DNA from: an uncultured Campylobacter sp. | GTDB lineage: Bacteria; Campylobacterota; Campylobacteria; Campylobacterales; Campylobacteraceae | Direction: 5' to 3' | Assembly (NCBI RefSeq): GCF_938039245.1 | Contig: NZ_CALHVN010000017.1 | Coordinates: 1 to 8,213 of the forward strand | DNA: 8,213 bases | Part shown: in pieces, positions 1 through 5,917 of the stretch | Layout of the letters: each line of letters begins with the position of its first letter | Position numbering within the stretch: position 1 is the stretch's first letter | The notes under the pieces: generated by a model | Seen by the model: only the letters and a program-made list of their open reading frames with translations | Database searches by the model: none | Told to the model about the DNA's origin: nothing | Translations under genes and position numbers: made by a program

Positions 1-75
1 CTGGACAAGATAGTCCGCCGAGCTAAATTTTTACTAGCTCCGTTAAAGACGCTCGCGAGAAGAGCCGCCAAGTAA
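1..75 (+). CDS. C-terminal end of an unidentified + strand gene (partial)
   Basis: Frame 1 is open from the window edge to a TAA at 73-75, giving 24 residues that are strongly basic and partly hydrophobic (LDKIVRRAKFLLAPL, then KTLARRAAK). The other two + frames hit stops within the first 25 bases. The stop lies only two bases before the convergent stop codon of bcp, a spacing typical of two real converging genes with no room for a separate terminator. The basic tail could follow a membrane segment or form an amphipathic helix, but the fragment is too short to assign a family. Coding status is inferred from the open frame and the tight fit to the neighbour. Confidence 0.5.
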   Translation: MDKIVRRAKFLLAPLKTLARRAAK

Positions 76-77
76 AT

Positions 78-575
78 TTATTTAACTAGATCAGCTAGCA
101 CCTTCGCCGCATGCTCTTTCGCCTTCACGCTCTTATACACCTTCGCGATCTTGCCGTCTTTGCCGATCACAAAGGTCGAGCGCGCGATACCCAGATACTC
201 CTTGCCGTAGTTTTTCTTCACCTGCCAGACGCCGTAGAGTTTGGCGACTTCGTGCGCGGGATCGCTTAGCAATATGTGCTTTAGGCTCTGTTTTTGCGCA
301 AAGCCGGCGTGGGACTTGACGCTATCGGGACTAATGCCCACGATCACGGTATCTTTAGCTATAAAATCGCCGTAAAGCGCGCTAAATTCGCACGCTTCGG
401 TCGTGCAGCCCGGGGTGTTGTCCTTTGGATAAAAGTATAGCACGACGTTTTTGCCGACGAAGTCTTTTAGGCTCACGCTTACGCCGTCGCTGTTTTCTAG
501 GCTAAACTGGGGCGCCGTATCGCCAGCTGTTAGCGTGATCTTTCGCTCCAAATCCTCTTTAGAAAATTCGCTCAT
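78..575 (-). CDS. bcp: Thioredoxin-dependent peroxiredoxin, Bcp/PrxQ type
   Basis: This 165-aa cytoplasmic peroxidase should reduce hydrogen peroxide and organic hydroperoxides using thioredoxin. It shows the peroxiredoxin signature PxxxTxxC as P50-T54-C57 (YPKDNTPGC), with C57 the peroxidatic cysteine. A second cysteine five residues on (C62, in TTEACEF) is the resolving cysteine of the atypical 2-Cys BCP subfamily, and R132 in the ARSTFVI strand fits the conserved active-site arginine. Length is normal for the family. The start has a good ribosome binding site (AAGGAG) seven bases upstream, and the ATG overlaps the TGA of the upstream tautomerase gene (ATGA), so translation is probably coupled. 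Expression likely comes from the promoter in front of the tautomerase. Identification is firm; substrate preference is not visible. Confidence 0.95.
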   Translation of the reverse strand: MSEFSKEDLERKITLTAGDTAPQFSLENSDGVSVSLKDFVGKNVVLYFYPKDNTPGCTTEACEFSALYGDFIAKDTVIVGISPDSVKSHAGFAQKQSLKHILLSDPAHEVAKLYGVWQVKKNYGKEYLGIARSTFVIGKDGKIAKVYKSVKAKEHAAKVLADLVK

Positions 576-781
576 TTTTTCTCCTTGTTTTGTCTGATCT
601 CTTCTAGGCTTAGGCCGCTTTTGCCGATGCTATCCGTACCCAGAGTCTCGATCATCACTAGCACCGCGGCGGGGTCTTTGCCTAGCACGCGCGCTAGCGT
701 ATCCGTAACCTCGGCGATGATTTGCTTTTTTTGCTCTTTTGTGGGTTCCGGGGCGGCTAATTTGATATTTACGAAAGGCAT
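572..781 (-). CDS. 4-oxalocrotonate tautomerase-like small protein
   Basis: A 69-aa protein starting MPFVNIK, the classic beginning of the 4-oxalocrotonate tautomerase superfamily. After removal of Met the N-terminal proline would be the catalytic base that moves a proton in enol/keto tautomerisation. The remainder (a helix with EQKKQIIAEVTDTLARVLGK, then a VLVMIETL strand and an IGKSGLS turn) follows the short beta-alpha-beta fold of subunits that assemble as hexamers. The frame stays open upstream to 991, but the proline rule and an AAGGAG site seven bases before 781 set the start there; the extra upstream codons are low-complexity AAATTT-rich spacer. It is the first gene of an operon with bcp. 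The physiological substrate in Campylobacter is unknown and cannot be read from sequence. Confidence 0.9.
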   Translation of the reverse strand: MPFVNIKLAAPEPTKEQKKQIIAEVTDTLARVLGKDPAAVLVMIETLGTDSIGKSGLSLEEIRQNKEKK

Positions 782-803
782 TTTTTCTCCTTGGTTTAAA
801 TTT

Positions 804-828
804 GGGCTAATTATATCAAATTTAGCCC
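804..828. repeat. Inverted repeat straddling the bcp-operon -10 box
   Basis: GGGCTAA (804-810) and TTAGCCC (822-828) are perfect 7-base inverted arms separated by 11 bases, and the -10 hexamer of the minus-strand promoter lies between and partly within them. The position would suit a repressor operator for a peroxide-response gene, but no regulator can be named from the sequence, and AAATTT-rich spacer DNA produces chance palindromes. Confidence 0.35.
810..815 (-). promoter_or_regulatory. Sigma-70 type -10 box for the tautomerase-bcp operon
   Basis: On the minus strand the sequence reads TGATATAAT, a perfect TATAAT hexamer 28 bases upstream of the tautomerase ATG. This would give a leader of roughly 22 bases containing the AAGGAG site. 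No -35 hexamer is evident at the usual distance, which is normal for Campylobacter sigma-70 promoters. Start-site position is inferred. Confidence 0.6.
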
Positions 829-868
829 TTTTAGCCTTGCTCTGGCAGTTAAATTTAAAACGAATCGA

Positions 869-948
869 TAAATTTAACCCGCCGCCTGCGAAGTTTAGCT
901 TGCCTAATCTCAAATTTACCCGCGGTTTTATACAATCTTTAAAATTTA
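869..948 (+). repeat. Left copy of a duplicated promoter region flanking the gene array
   Basis: Positions 905-948 match 6672-6715 at 39 of 44 bases without gaps; the mismatches are at 922-925 and 937. Similarity continues upstream in a gapped form: TAAATTTAACCCGCCG (869-884) compares with TAAATTTACCCTGCCG (6649-6664). The two copies lie directly before the first gene of the central array and directly before dsbA, in the same orientation. Confidence 0.75.
926..936 (+). promoter_or_regulatory. Probable promoter of the 305-aa gene
   Basis: TTTTATACAAT lies 31 bases upstream of the ATG at 968, in a T/A-rich stretch, and the same element occurs upstream of dsbA inside the conserved 44-base block. 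It resembles a Campylobacter -10 region (a TATAAT variant) and would give a leader of about 25 bases. The exact hexamer and start site are inferred. Confidence 0.45.
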
Positions 949-967
949 TAAAATACGGAGGCACGGT

Positions 968-1885
968 ATGAAACAAACTGCGACGATACATGAAAAAAGG
1001 CTAAAACGCGCCATAAATCAGTATAAAAGCTGGACGAAGGATAACGCTCATTACGAAAAAGCAGTTTCAAATTTCTATTTTATGAGCGGGTACACCTACG
1101 AGACGTTTCAAAAAGCGCTAAGATCGGGCAAGCCAAATGCCGGCTGGACGGCTATCATGCAGGTGTCTAACCGCGAAGTGGACTTGAGTTATTACGGTTG
1201 TTTAAGACTGCTAGCGGGCGATAGCGAGGGCTGGGACTATATAGACCTCGCGCTTGAAGGCTCTTGGATGAACTTTAAGCTCTCTCATTTCGGCGACATC
1301 GAGGCGGGAACGGCTTTTATGCTCGCTTATTTTTATCTGATAGGATACAAAAAGCGCGCCGATTATTTAGGCGAGTTTTTCTACTACTTCGAGCGAGACG
1401 AAAAGGCTAAAGAGCAGCTAGAGCATACCGATATTCCGCGATTTATCGTGCAGCTGTGGGCAAAGAGTAAAAATTTGCCGACCGAGCGTTTGGGCGAGCT
1501 TTTGGAATTTGAGCGAAAAGATAGCGGCTACGGCGAGCTAACTAGGCTTTTATACGAGCCTGATTGTCCGGATATAGAGCGGGCTATAGAGTTAGCCTTG
1601 GACTTTCACATCGAGCAGTCGGCTAAAGAAAGCGGCTGGATGTGTACTAGCCTTGCTTTTTATCTTTTTCCGGTAGAGATTTTATATTTTTTAAAGCTAC
1701 GCGAAGAAAGAGGCCTAACGACGCGCGTGCCTAGCGAACACGTTTTGTGGCGCGAATACGAAAAGATAAAGCCGTCCCTAGGCGGCGCCGTCAAAACTCC
1801 GCAGCGAGACGAGGCTTTTATGCTGGCGTTTAACAAGGCCGTATCGCAGGGATTTTTTAAAGCGAAGGACTTGGATTTTTTATAG
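968..1885 (+). CDS. Helical protein of the immunity-protein kind (possibly Imm49/PoNi-like)
   Basis: A 305-aa cytoplasmic, mostly alpha-helical protein with no signal peptide or membrane segment. It begins with a charged helix (residues 1-35), has Trp- and Tyr-rich helices in the middle (GWDYIDLALEGSWMNFKL, 88-105; AYFYLIGYKKRADYL, 120-134), and ends with a helix-rich domain around FPVEILYFLKLREERGL (234-250). The pattern of a leading helix, a repeated helix-pair body and a C-terminal segment with a residue run like 'LALAALARRRGL' recalls Imm49 and the DUF1910/DUF1911 PoNi immunity families, but this is remembered resemblance, not a database match. GGAGG a few bases before 968 supports the start. 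It is the first gene of the + strand array and has its own probable promoter. The surrounding immunity-type genes make an immunity role the best guess. Confidence 0.7.
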   Translation: MKQTATIHEKRLKRAINQYKSWTKDNAHYEKAVSNFYFMSGYTYETFQKALRSGKPNAGWTAIMQVSNREVDLSYYGCLRLLAGDSEGWDYIDLALEGSWMNFKLSHFGDIEAGTAFMLAYFYLIGYKKRADYLGEFFYYFERDEKAKEQLEHTDIPRFIVQLWAKSKNLPTERLGELLEFERKDSGYGELTRLLYEPDCPDIERAIELALDFHIEQSAKESGWMCTSLAFYLFPVEILYFLKLREERGLTTRVPSEHVLWREYEKIKPSLGGAVKTPQRDEAFMLAFNKAVSQGFFKAKDLDFL

Positions 1886-1953
1886 TCCGGCTTATAAATT
1901 TAGACGGCTAAATTTAAACCGCTAAAATAAATTCGCAAAGTAAAGGAAAATAA

Positions 1954-2067
1954 ATGGACAAGACAAGCTTTTTGCAGGGTTTGACGGCGTTTTTACGCGA
2001 AAACTACCGCCGCGACGACGCTAAAATTTTAAAAGACCGCGTTAAATTTAAAAACGGCCGGATTTAA
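1954..2067 (+). CDS. Small 37-aa ORF, possible remnant of an immunity gene
   Basis: An ATG at 1954 preceded by AAAGGA with good spacing opens a 37-codon frame ending in TAA at 2065-2067. The product starts MDKTSFLQGLTAFLRENYRR, which reads like the N-terminal helix of a normal soluble protein, and ends in KFKNGRI, encoded by the AAATTT-type spacer that usually lies outside genes. This suggests that the body of a longer gene has been deleted, leaving its start and ribosome site. It sits 68 bases after the 305-aa gene and 15 bases before the Imm11-like gene. A genuine small protein is also possible. No family is recognised. Confidence 0.45.
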   Translation: MDKTSFLQGLTAFLRENYRRDDAKILKDRVKFKNGRI

Positions 2068-2082
2068 AATAACGGAGATTAT

Positions 2083-2640
2083 ATGAAGATTATGAAATTT
2101 AAAAATAGCTACCGACAATCTTGGATAGCGACTATGCCGGAGGAACTTAGCGCGGCAAATATGCTAAATTTGATAAAATCGCAGCGGATAGACGATGATT
2201 TTGTTTATGATTTATATATAGCCGCGCCGATTAGCAAGGTTAGAAATTTACATTTTATCCATAACAATATGCTAGGAGACGTTGCGGTAGTTAGCCCCGC
2301 GCTTCGCGAAATTTTTATAAAATACGCGCAAACGCAGCCCGTGCGCTTAAGGCTGCACTGCAAAGACGGGACGATAGAGGATTACTGCATAATAAACGCC
2401 TTGCAAACATCAGACGTTATAAACGAAGAGCGCAGCCAAAAGATATATTTGAGCGATGGCGGCGAATATTTTATCGGCGATATATGCCTAAATTCGCGCA
2501 TTCCCGAGGATTTTGTCTTAGGGCGAGATACGCGGCACCAAACAAGGCTGTTTTATTCGGAGCGCTTTGCCAAGCTGATAAAGGAGGCAAATTTAGACGA
2601 GCGCGTCGTTCTTGAGGACTTGCCCTCGGCTACTAATTAG
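2083..2640 (+). CDS. DUF1629/Imm11-like immunity protein
   Basis: A 185-aa soluble protein that fits the DUF1629 (Imm11) immunity family of polymorphic-toxin systems. The family pattern is visible: a 'vvS..lreif' segment (VVSPALREIFIKYA, 69-82), a strand pair with 'dG...dY.iiNal...D.in.erS' (residues 94-118, including DYCIINAL and DVINEERS), and a C-terminal 'lgRD...R..ySErfakliKea' block (146-169). Such proteins bind and neutralise a cognate toxin domain in the cytoplasm; which toxin is unknown, and none is encoded nearby. GGAG at 2074-2077 favours the ATG at 2083 over a second ATG at 2092. Family assignment is from motif memory and is moderately secure; the role is inferred from the family. 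Confidence 0.65.
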   Translation: MKIMKFKNSYRQSWIATMPEELSAANMLNLIKSQRIDDDFVYDLYIAAPISKVRNLHFIHNNMLGDVAVVSPALREIFIKYAQTQPVRLRLHCKDGTIEDYCIINALQTSDVINEERSQKIYLSDGGEYFIGDICLNSRIPEDFVLGRDTRHQTRLFYSERFAKLIKEANLDERVVLEDLPSATN

Positions 2641-2668
2641 CTTAGGCGCTAAATTTAAGAACGAATAG

Positions 2669-2674
2669 TAAAAT
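2669..2674 (+). promoter_or_regulatory. Possible -10 box before the ankyrin gene
   Basis: TAGTAAAAT, with TAAAAT at 2669-2674, lies in the 102-base gap between the Imm11-like gene and the ankyrin gene. The same word precedes the 4533 gene. In such AT-rich DNA the match is weak, and the genes could equally be co-transcribed. Confidence 0.25.
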
Positions 2675-2731
2675 TTAAAAGCAAATTTAGTCCGAAAATG
2701 CGTAAATTTAACGTAAGCGCTACGCCAAGAC

Positions 2732-2737
2732 AAAGGA
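2732..2737 (+). promoter_or_regulatory. Ribosome binding site that fixes the ankyrin gene start
   Basis: AAAGGA sits five bases before the ATG at 2743. The upstream in-frame ATG at 2698 has no purine-rich site before it, and the 15 residues it would add do not belong to a repeat, so the shorter protein is preferred. Confidence 0.65.
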
Positions 2738-2742
2738 AAGAT

Positions 2743-3798
2743 ATGAAAGAAAATTTAACCGATAAAACCGAGCTTTTAGAGCCTGCTAAAATCACAGAGC
2801 TTATTTTGAGCGAAAATTTAACCGCTCTAAAGGCTTTTCTTGCCAAAGGCTGGGACATAAACGAAAAGCTGCCTACGCTAGACGGCTTGCAAACGCCTTT
2901 GCAAATCGCGTTTTATAACGATAAAAAAGACGTGCTTTATTTTCTTTTGGACGAAGGCGCAAAGATAACTAGCGAGCTTTTTATCGAAGCTTGCGAATAC
3001 GGCGACGATCCGGCTTTGATTAAGCGGCTTATAAAGTGCGGCGCGGACGTAAACGCTAGCACTCATATCAGCTCGCTAAAAGCTGCCATATACGGCAAAA
3101 ACGAAGAAATAGCCCTTTTGCTTATAGAAAACGGCTTTAGGCTCATTCCCGACGGCACGACGCTTAGAGAAGCGGCCATGGAAGGGCTTGGCAAACTGAT
3201 AGAGCAGCTCGTCGAACGTGGTTTTGACGTGAACTACTGCGAACCGGATACCGTGTATCCGTATAACGCATCCGCGCTTCAGGCGGCCGCCTCGTATGCG
3301 GATCTTGCGTTAGTAAAGCGCCTTATAGAGCTTGGCGCAGACCTTAGCTACGAGGATAAATACGGCGAGCGCGCCTATCACTACGCGCTGCGAAACGAGC
3401 GCAAAGAAGTAGCTCTGTATATAAAATCCGTAGAGCCGTCCGCTTGGCACGACGACGAGGAGCGTCTAAAGAAGCTAAAGTCCTACAAACTGCCAAAGGG
3501 GCTTATCTCTTTGCTACGCTCAAACGACAGGCGCGTGTTGCTGCCGGGGTGCGAATATACGGGCTTTATAGAGTTTGCCTCGCTTGGCGACGTAAGGGAG
3601 GTAAAGTGGAAAAATAAAAAATTTCTAGACCTTCTTATAGATGCGGATAGATACGGAGCGGACGGGTTTTTGGTATGGCATCCCAGCAGTAAAATGCTAG
3701 CTAGCGCAGACTACGAACACGGCGTCTTTACGCCTCTTTGTAGCTTTGAGGAGTTTATGGCGGATCCGTCTGCCGCGATAAATAAAATTTTTAAATAA
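2743..3798 (+). CDS. Ankyrin-repeat protein with C-terminal SUKH-like domain
   Basis: A 351-aa cytoplasmic protein (numbered from 2743). Residues about 25-230 are a run of ankyrin-type helix pairs. Clear units include TPLQIAFYNDKKDVLYFLL (51-69), the IEACEYGDDPALIKRLIKCG unit followed by ADVNA (to 105), LKAAIYGKNEEIALLLIENG (112-131), and ALQAAASYADLALVKRLIEL then GADLSY (to 203). After a charged linker, residues about 252-351 form a separate alpha/beta domain (YTGFIEFASL, ADGFLVWHP, then GVFTPLCSFEEFMADP) that looks like the second half of an SMI1/KNR4-type fold: a data-bearing strand pair followed by an 'F..F' helix. Ankyrin and SUKH proteins are both established immunity modules in polymorphic-toxin loci. 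It is 13 bases upstream of the next gene and probably co-transcribed. The ankyrin call is strong, the SUKH-like tail moderate, the immunity role inferred. Confidence 0.8.
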   Translation: MKENLTDKTELLEPAKITELILSENLTALKAFLAKGWDINEKLPTLDGLQTPLQIAFYNDKKDVLYFLLDEGAKITSELFIEACEYGDDPALIKRLIKCGADVNASTHISSLKAAIYGKNEEIALLLIENGFRLIPDGTTLREAAMEGLGKLIEQLVERGFDVNYCEPDTVYPYNASALQAAASYADLALVKRLIELGADLSYEDKYGERAYHYALRNERKEVALYIKSVEPSAWHDDEERLKKLKSYKLPKGLISLLRSNDRRVLLPGCEYTGFIEFASLGDVREVKWKNKKFLDLLIDADRYGADGFLVWHPSSKMLASADYEHGVFTPLCSFEEFMADPSAAINKIFK

Positions 3799-3811
3799 CA
3801 AAGGAGATAAG

Positions 3812-4471
3812 ATGAATGACGTTTTTGAACGATTAGCGCCTTTGGCCCAGACTAAAAAACAGCAAACCGCCGTTGCTAAATTTATCGAAAAGGGATTTAA
3901 ATTTACCCGCCAACCTGATGCGCAGAAGTTTACTTTCCTCGTATATGATTTTTTCGTAGCGGGCAATATACCTGCCGTGCAGCTTTGTATAGATTATCTC
4001 GTAGCGCAGGGGTATCCAACCGCCGAAAACGAAAAAAAGTTTCTTAACTGGATTTTTATGGAGCCGGTCTACTATCTGAAGTACTTTATCAGCGATGCCT
4101 CGACGCAAAAGAAGCTACACCATAATCTCCTTAATCTCTGGTATGAATCCACTAAAAGACAGATATTAGAACACGATAAGGGCAAACACGATGAGGCTTA
4201 TATAGATGCGTGGGTCAAAGCAAACGTTAACAAGACGCTTTCTATCATTCGCTCGGGAGAAACGATCGCTTCTTGTAAAGAAGACGTCGCAAAACACTCA
4301 AGAACTATTAATGACGAATATGAACAAAATATAGGTTTGCTTGACGAGTATTGCCGTGCATTGCTCTATACGGCTGAGACTACGCAGAGCCAGCAGGAGC
4401 TTGTAGCCCAAACCCAAAACCATATCGCCCTGCTTAAGGATTTGTATAAAAAAGTCAATAAGATAAAGTAA
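3812..4471 (+). CDS. Uncharacterised helical protein, divergent member of the 'LAP..TxKQQ' family
   Basis: A 219-aa soluble, helix-rich protein with no signal peptide. Its opening (FERLAPLAQTKKQQTAVAKF) resembles the opening of the two following array proteins (EILAPYCTTAKQQKLLEKL), and, like them, it continues with a helix about residues 40-67 that resembles a tetratricopeptide-like pair, so the three are probably distant paralogues. The second half differs: it has a long charged helix region (about 130-219) ending in KKVNKIK, with coiled-coil character in the last 60 residues. A perfect AAAGGAG at 3800-3806 supports the start. It follows the ankyrin gene by 13 bases. The family may be one of the DUFs seen beside SUKH and ankyrin immunity genes, possibly DUF6707, but that is unverified. 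An immunity role is inferred only from position. Confidence 0.75.
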   Translation: MNDVFERLAPLAQTKKQQTAVAKFIEKGFKFTRQPDAQKFTFLVYDFFVAGNIPAVQLCIDYLVAQGYPTAENEKKFLNWIFMEPVYYLKYFISDASTQKKLHHNLLNLWYESTKRQILEHDKGKHDEAYIDAWVKANVNKTLSIIRSGETIASCKEDVAKHSRTINDEYEQNIGLLDEYCRALLYTAETTQSQQELVAQTQNHIALLKDLYKKVNKIK

Positions 4472-4500
4472 AATTTAACCGGCCGTCCGTAAAAATTTAG

Positions 4501-4506
4501 TAAAAT
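4501..4506 (+). promoter_or_regulatory. Possible -10 box before the duplicated gene pair
   Basis: AATTTAGTAAAATACC contains TAAAAT 26 bases before the ATG at 4533 and lies in a 61-base gap with T-rich DNA upstream. The spacing would give a leader of about 20 bases containing AAAGGA (4521-4526). This could start a transcript for the last three array genes. Support is by position and weak consensus only. Confidence 0.35.
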
Positions 4507-4532
4507 ACCAAAAACCGCCGAAAGGATAGTCA

Positions 4533-5180
4533 ATGAATATAGAAATTTTAGCGCCGTATTGCACTACCGCAAAACAGCAAAAACTCCTTGAAAAGCTCCG
4601 CAAAAAGCTTTCGCTCAAAAGTAGCAAAGACCTACAAACCGTTGTCGAACTCATAGAGCGCCTGTTTGTAAGCAAACAATATGAGGGCTTATTAGCTTTC
4701 CTACCTGAAATACTTGCAGTGCCTTTTGCCGCGAATTTTAACCTATGGTACCCTATAGAACGCTCTTTTGCGCTCATCGCCGAAGTGCCTACCATCACGC
4801 CGGAACAGCGCAAAGCGTGTTTTTTGCATTTTAAAAGCGTTACCGATTACAAAGGCTTGCCTGATTTTCAAGATATGTATGATGACTATTTCCAGGATTA
4901 TTTGGCGCTTTACTTTTTAAACAATACCTTGGAATATCTTCACAAGTGCATAGAAGAGAAAGAAATTTCTTATGAATTTTCATATCGTATGAGCCTAATC
5001 ATAGACGCTTCACGGGTAAAACTCATCAATGAAGAAGTTGATTACAAAACGCTTGAATTTCCCGATAAGGATCGCCAACCTACTTATAAGAGCAGGGAGG
5101 AGCTGCAAGACTATATGAACGCCCTGATAGCCGAACAACTAGACGCCTTGCAGGATGAGAAATTTAAAAAATATTACTGA
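4533..5180 (+). CDS. Uncharacterised protein, first copy of a tandem duplicate
   Basis: A 215-aa soluble protein, mainly alpha-helical, with helix pairs in residues 10-90 (LLEKLRKKLSLKSSKDL; TVVELIERLFVSKQYEGLLA; FNLWYPIERSFALIAEVP) that look like a short tetratricopeptide-type array. The following gene is a clear paralogue: the first ten residues (MNIEILAPYC) and the last eleven (ALQDEKFKKYY) are the same, and the LAFLPE.LAVPF..FLWYP region is well conserved, while the middle diverges. AAAGGA at 4521-4526 is a good ribosome site. The stop overlaps the next start by one base (TGATG). No known domain is recognised with confidence; DUF6707 is a possible but unverified family. Its place between ankyrin and SUKH immunity genes suggests an immunity role by association. 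Confidence 0.8.
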   Translation: MNIEILAPYCTTAKQQKLLEKLRKKLSLKSSKDLQTVVELIERLFVSKQYEGLLAFLPEILAVPFAANFNLWYPIERSFALIAEVPTITPEQRKACFLHFKSVTDYKGLPDFQDMYDDYFQDYLALYFLNNTLEYLHKCIEEKEISYEFSYRMSLIIDASRVKLINEEVDYKTLEFPDKDRQPTYKSREELQDYMNALIAEQLDALQDEKFKKYY

Positions 5181-5202
5181 TGAATATAGAAATTTTAGCG
5201 CC
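4533..5202 (+). repeat. Identical 5' ends of the duplicated genes (4533-4555 and 5180-5202)
   Basis: The first 23 bases of the two genes are identical, and 29 of the first 30 match, including silent positions. The copies are in direct orientation 647 bases apart. Beyond this the DNA diverges quickly. Confidence 0.85.
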
Positions 5203-5904
5203 TTATTGCGCAACCCCTAAGCAAAAAAGCCACTTTGAGAAGCTAGAAAAAAAGCTTCCTCTAAAGAGGGAAAAGGATCTTTATAAGCTTTACGAGCTAA
5301 CGGCTATTTTGTATGCGAGCGGGCGATACGATGGGCTGTCGGCATTTTTACCGGAGCTGCTAGCGGTTCCTTTTACGGGGGATTTTGACCTTTGGTATCC
5401 GGTGGAAAAGGCTGTATGTCTGATAGCTCAAATCCCTCAACTTGCTGAGTCAAAGAAAGAAGAGTGCTTTTGGTTCGTAAAATCGCCCGATGAATCTAAA
5501 ACCGCTAAAGAGACCGTGCGAAATGCTTTTTGTACGATTTCTTGCGTATCTGATGCTTCCTTGGTGCGATGGGAGGAGGGCTTAAATAAAGAACAGACGC
5601 AAGCGCTTGATTTATATTTTCGTAGGTATTTGAGCATATTTGACGTAGAAAATAACCTAAAAGACCTAGGGGAGGCTTTAGACTACGGCAAAAATTTCTT
5701 ATGGCAATTCTGGGCGAGATTTGACGTGCTTACGAGCGCTTCTAAGGCTAAATTTATAGACGAGCAGGCGCCTTGCGATACGTCTATCTTTCCAGAGCGG
5801 TTGCCAAGGCTAGGGTGCGAAGGCAAGGCGTTGCAAGCGCGTATGGACTCTCTTATCGCAGAACAAATAACCGCCTTGCAGGATGAGAAATTTAAAAAAT
5901 ATTA
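5145..5904 (+). repeat. Identical 3' ends of the duplicated genes (5145-5176 and 5873-5904)
   Basis: A 32-base stretch beginning GCCTTGCAGGATGAG and running to the penultimate codon is identical in both genes; the next base is C in one copy and T in the other, followed by TGA in both. Direct orientation, 728 bases apart. Recombination between the two copies would remove one complete gene in frame. Confidence 0.85.
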
Positions 5905-5908
5905 TTGA
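5180..5908 (+). CDS. Uncharacterised protein, second copy of a tandem duplicate
   Basis: A 242-aa paralogue of the preceding protein, with the same first ten and last eleven residues and the same LWYP region (YDGLSAFLPELLAVPF, 49-64). It is longer by about 27 residues, in a central insert around residues 100-140 that contains three cysteines or serine-rich turns and a KEQTQALDLYFRRYL helix. There is no ribosome site in the 20 bases before the ATG; that stretch is A/T only apart from the overlapping TGATG. Translation must therefore depend on ribosomes finishing the upstream gene. The pair is thus likely made in a fixed ratio. Function is unknown, and the immunity role is inferred from the neighbours. 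A duplication with rapid change in the middle would suit recognition of a different toxin variant. Confidence 0.8.
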   Translation: MNIEILAPYCATPKQKSHFEKLEKKLPLKREKDLYKLYELTAILYASGRYDGLSAFLPELLAVPFTGDFDLWYPVEKAVCLIAQIPQLAESKKEECFWFVKSPDESKTAKETVRNAFCTISCVSDASLVRWEEGLNKEQTQALDLYFRRYLSIFDVENNLKDLGEALDYGKNFLWQFWARFDVLTSASKAKFIDEQAPCDTSIFPERLPRLGCEGKALQARMDSLIAEQITALQDEKFKKYY

Positions 5909-5917
5909 AGGAAAAAC

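Noticed and set aside
585..971. 128-codon + strand frame over the tautomerase gene
   Set aside because: It is antisense to the tautomerase and ends in the spacer; no ribosome site and no protein-like motif. Shadow frame.
782..991. N-terminal extension of the tautomerase frame up to 991 on the minus strand
   Set aside because: The family needs proline directly after the initiating Met (MPFVNIK at 781), a good ribosome site precedes 781, and the extension is AAATTT spacer containing the promoter.
2698..2742. Earlier ATG for the ankyrin gene at 2698
   Set aside because: No ribosome site before it, while AAAGGA is ideally placed before the ATG at 2743.
4475..4813. 112-codon minus-strand frame over the start of the 4533 gene
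   Set aside because: Antisense to a well-supported gene with a paralogue next door; the product is Ser- and Arg-rich without family features.
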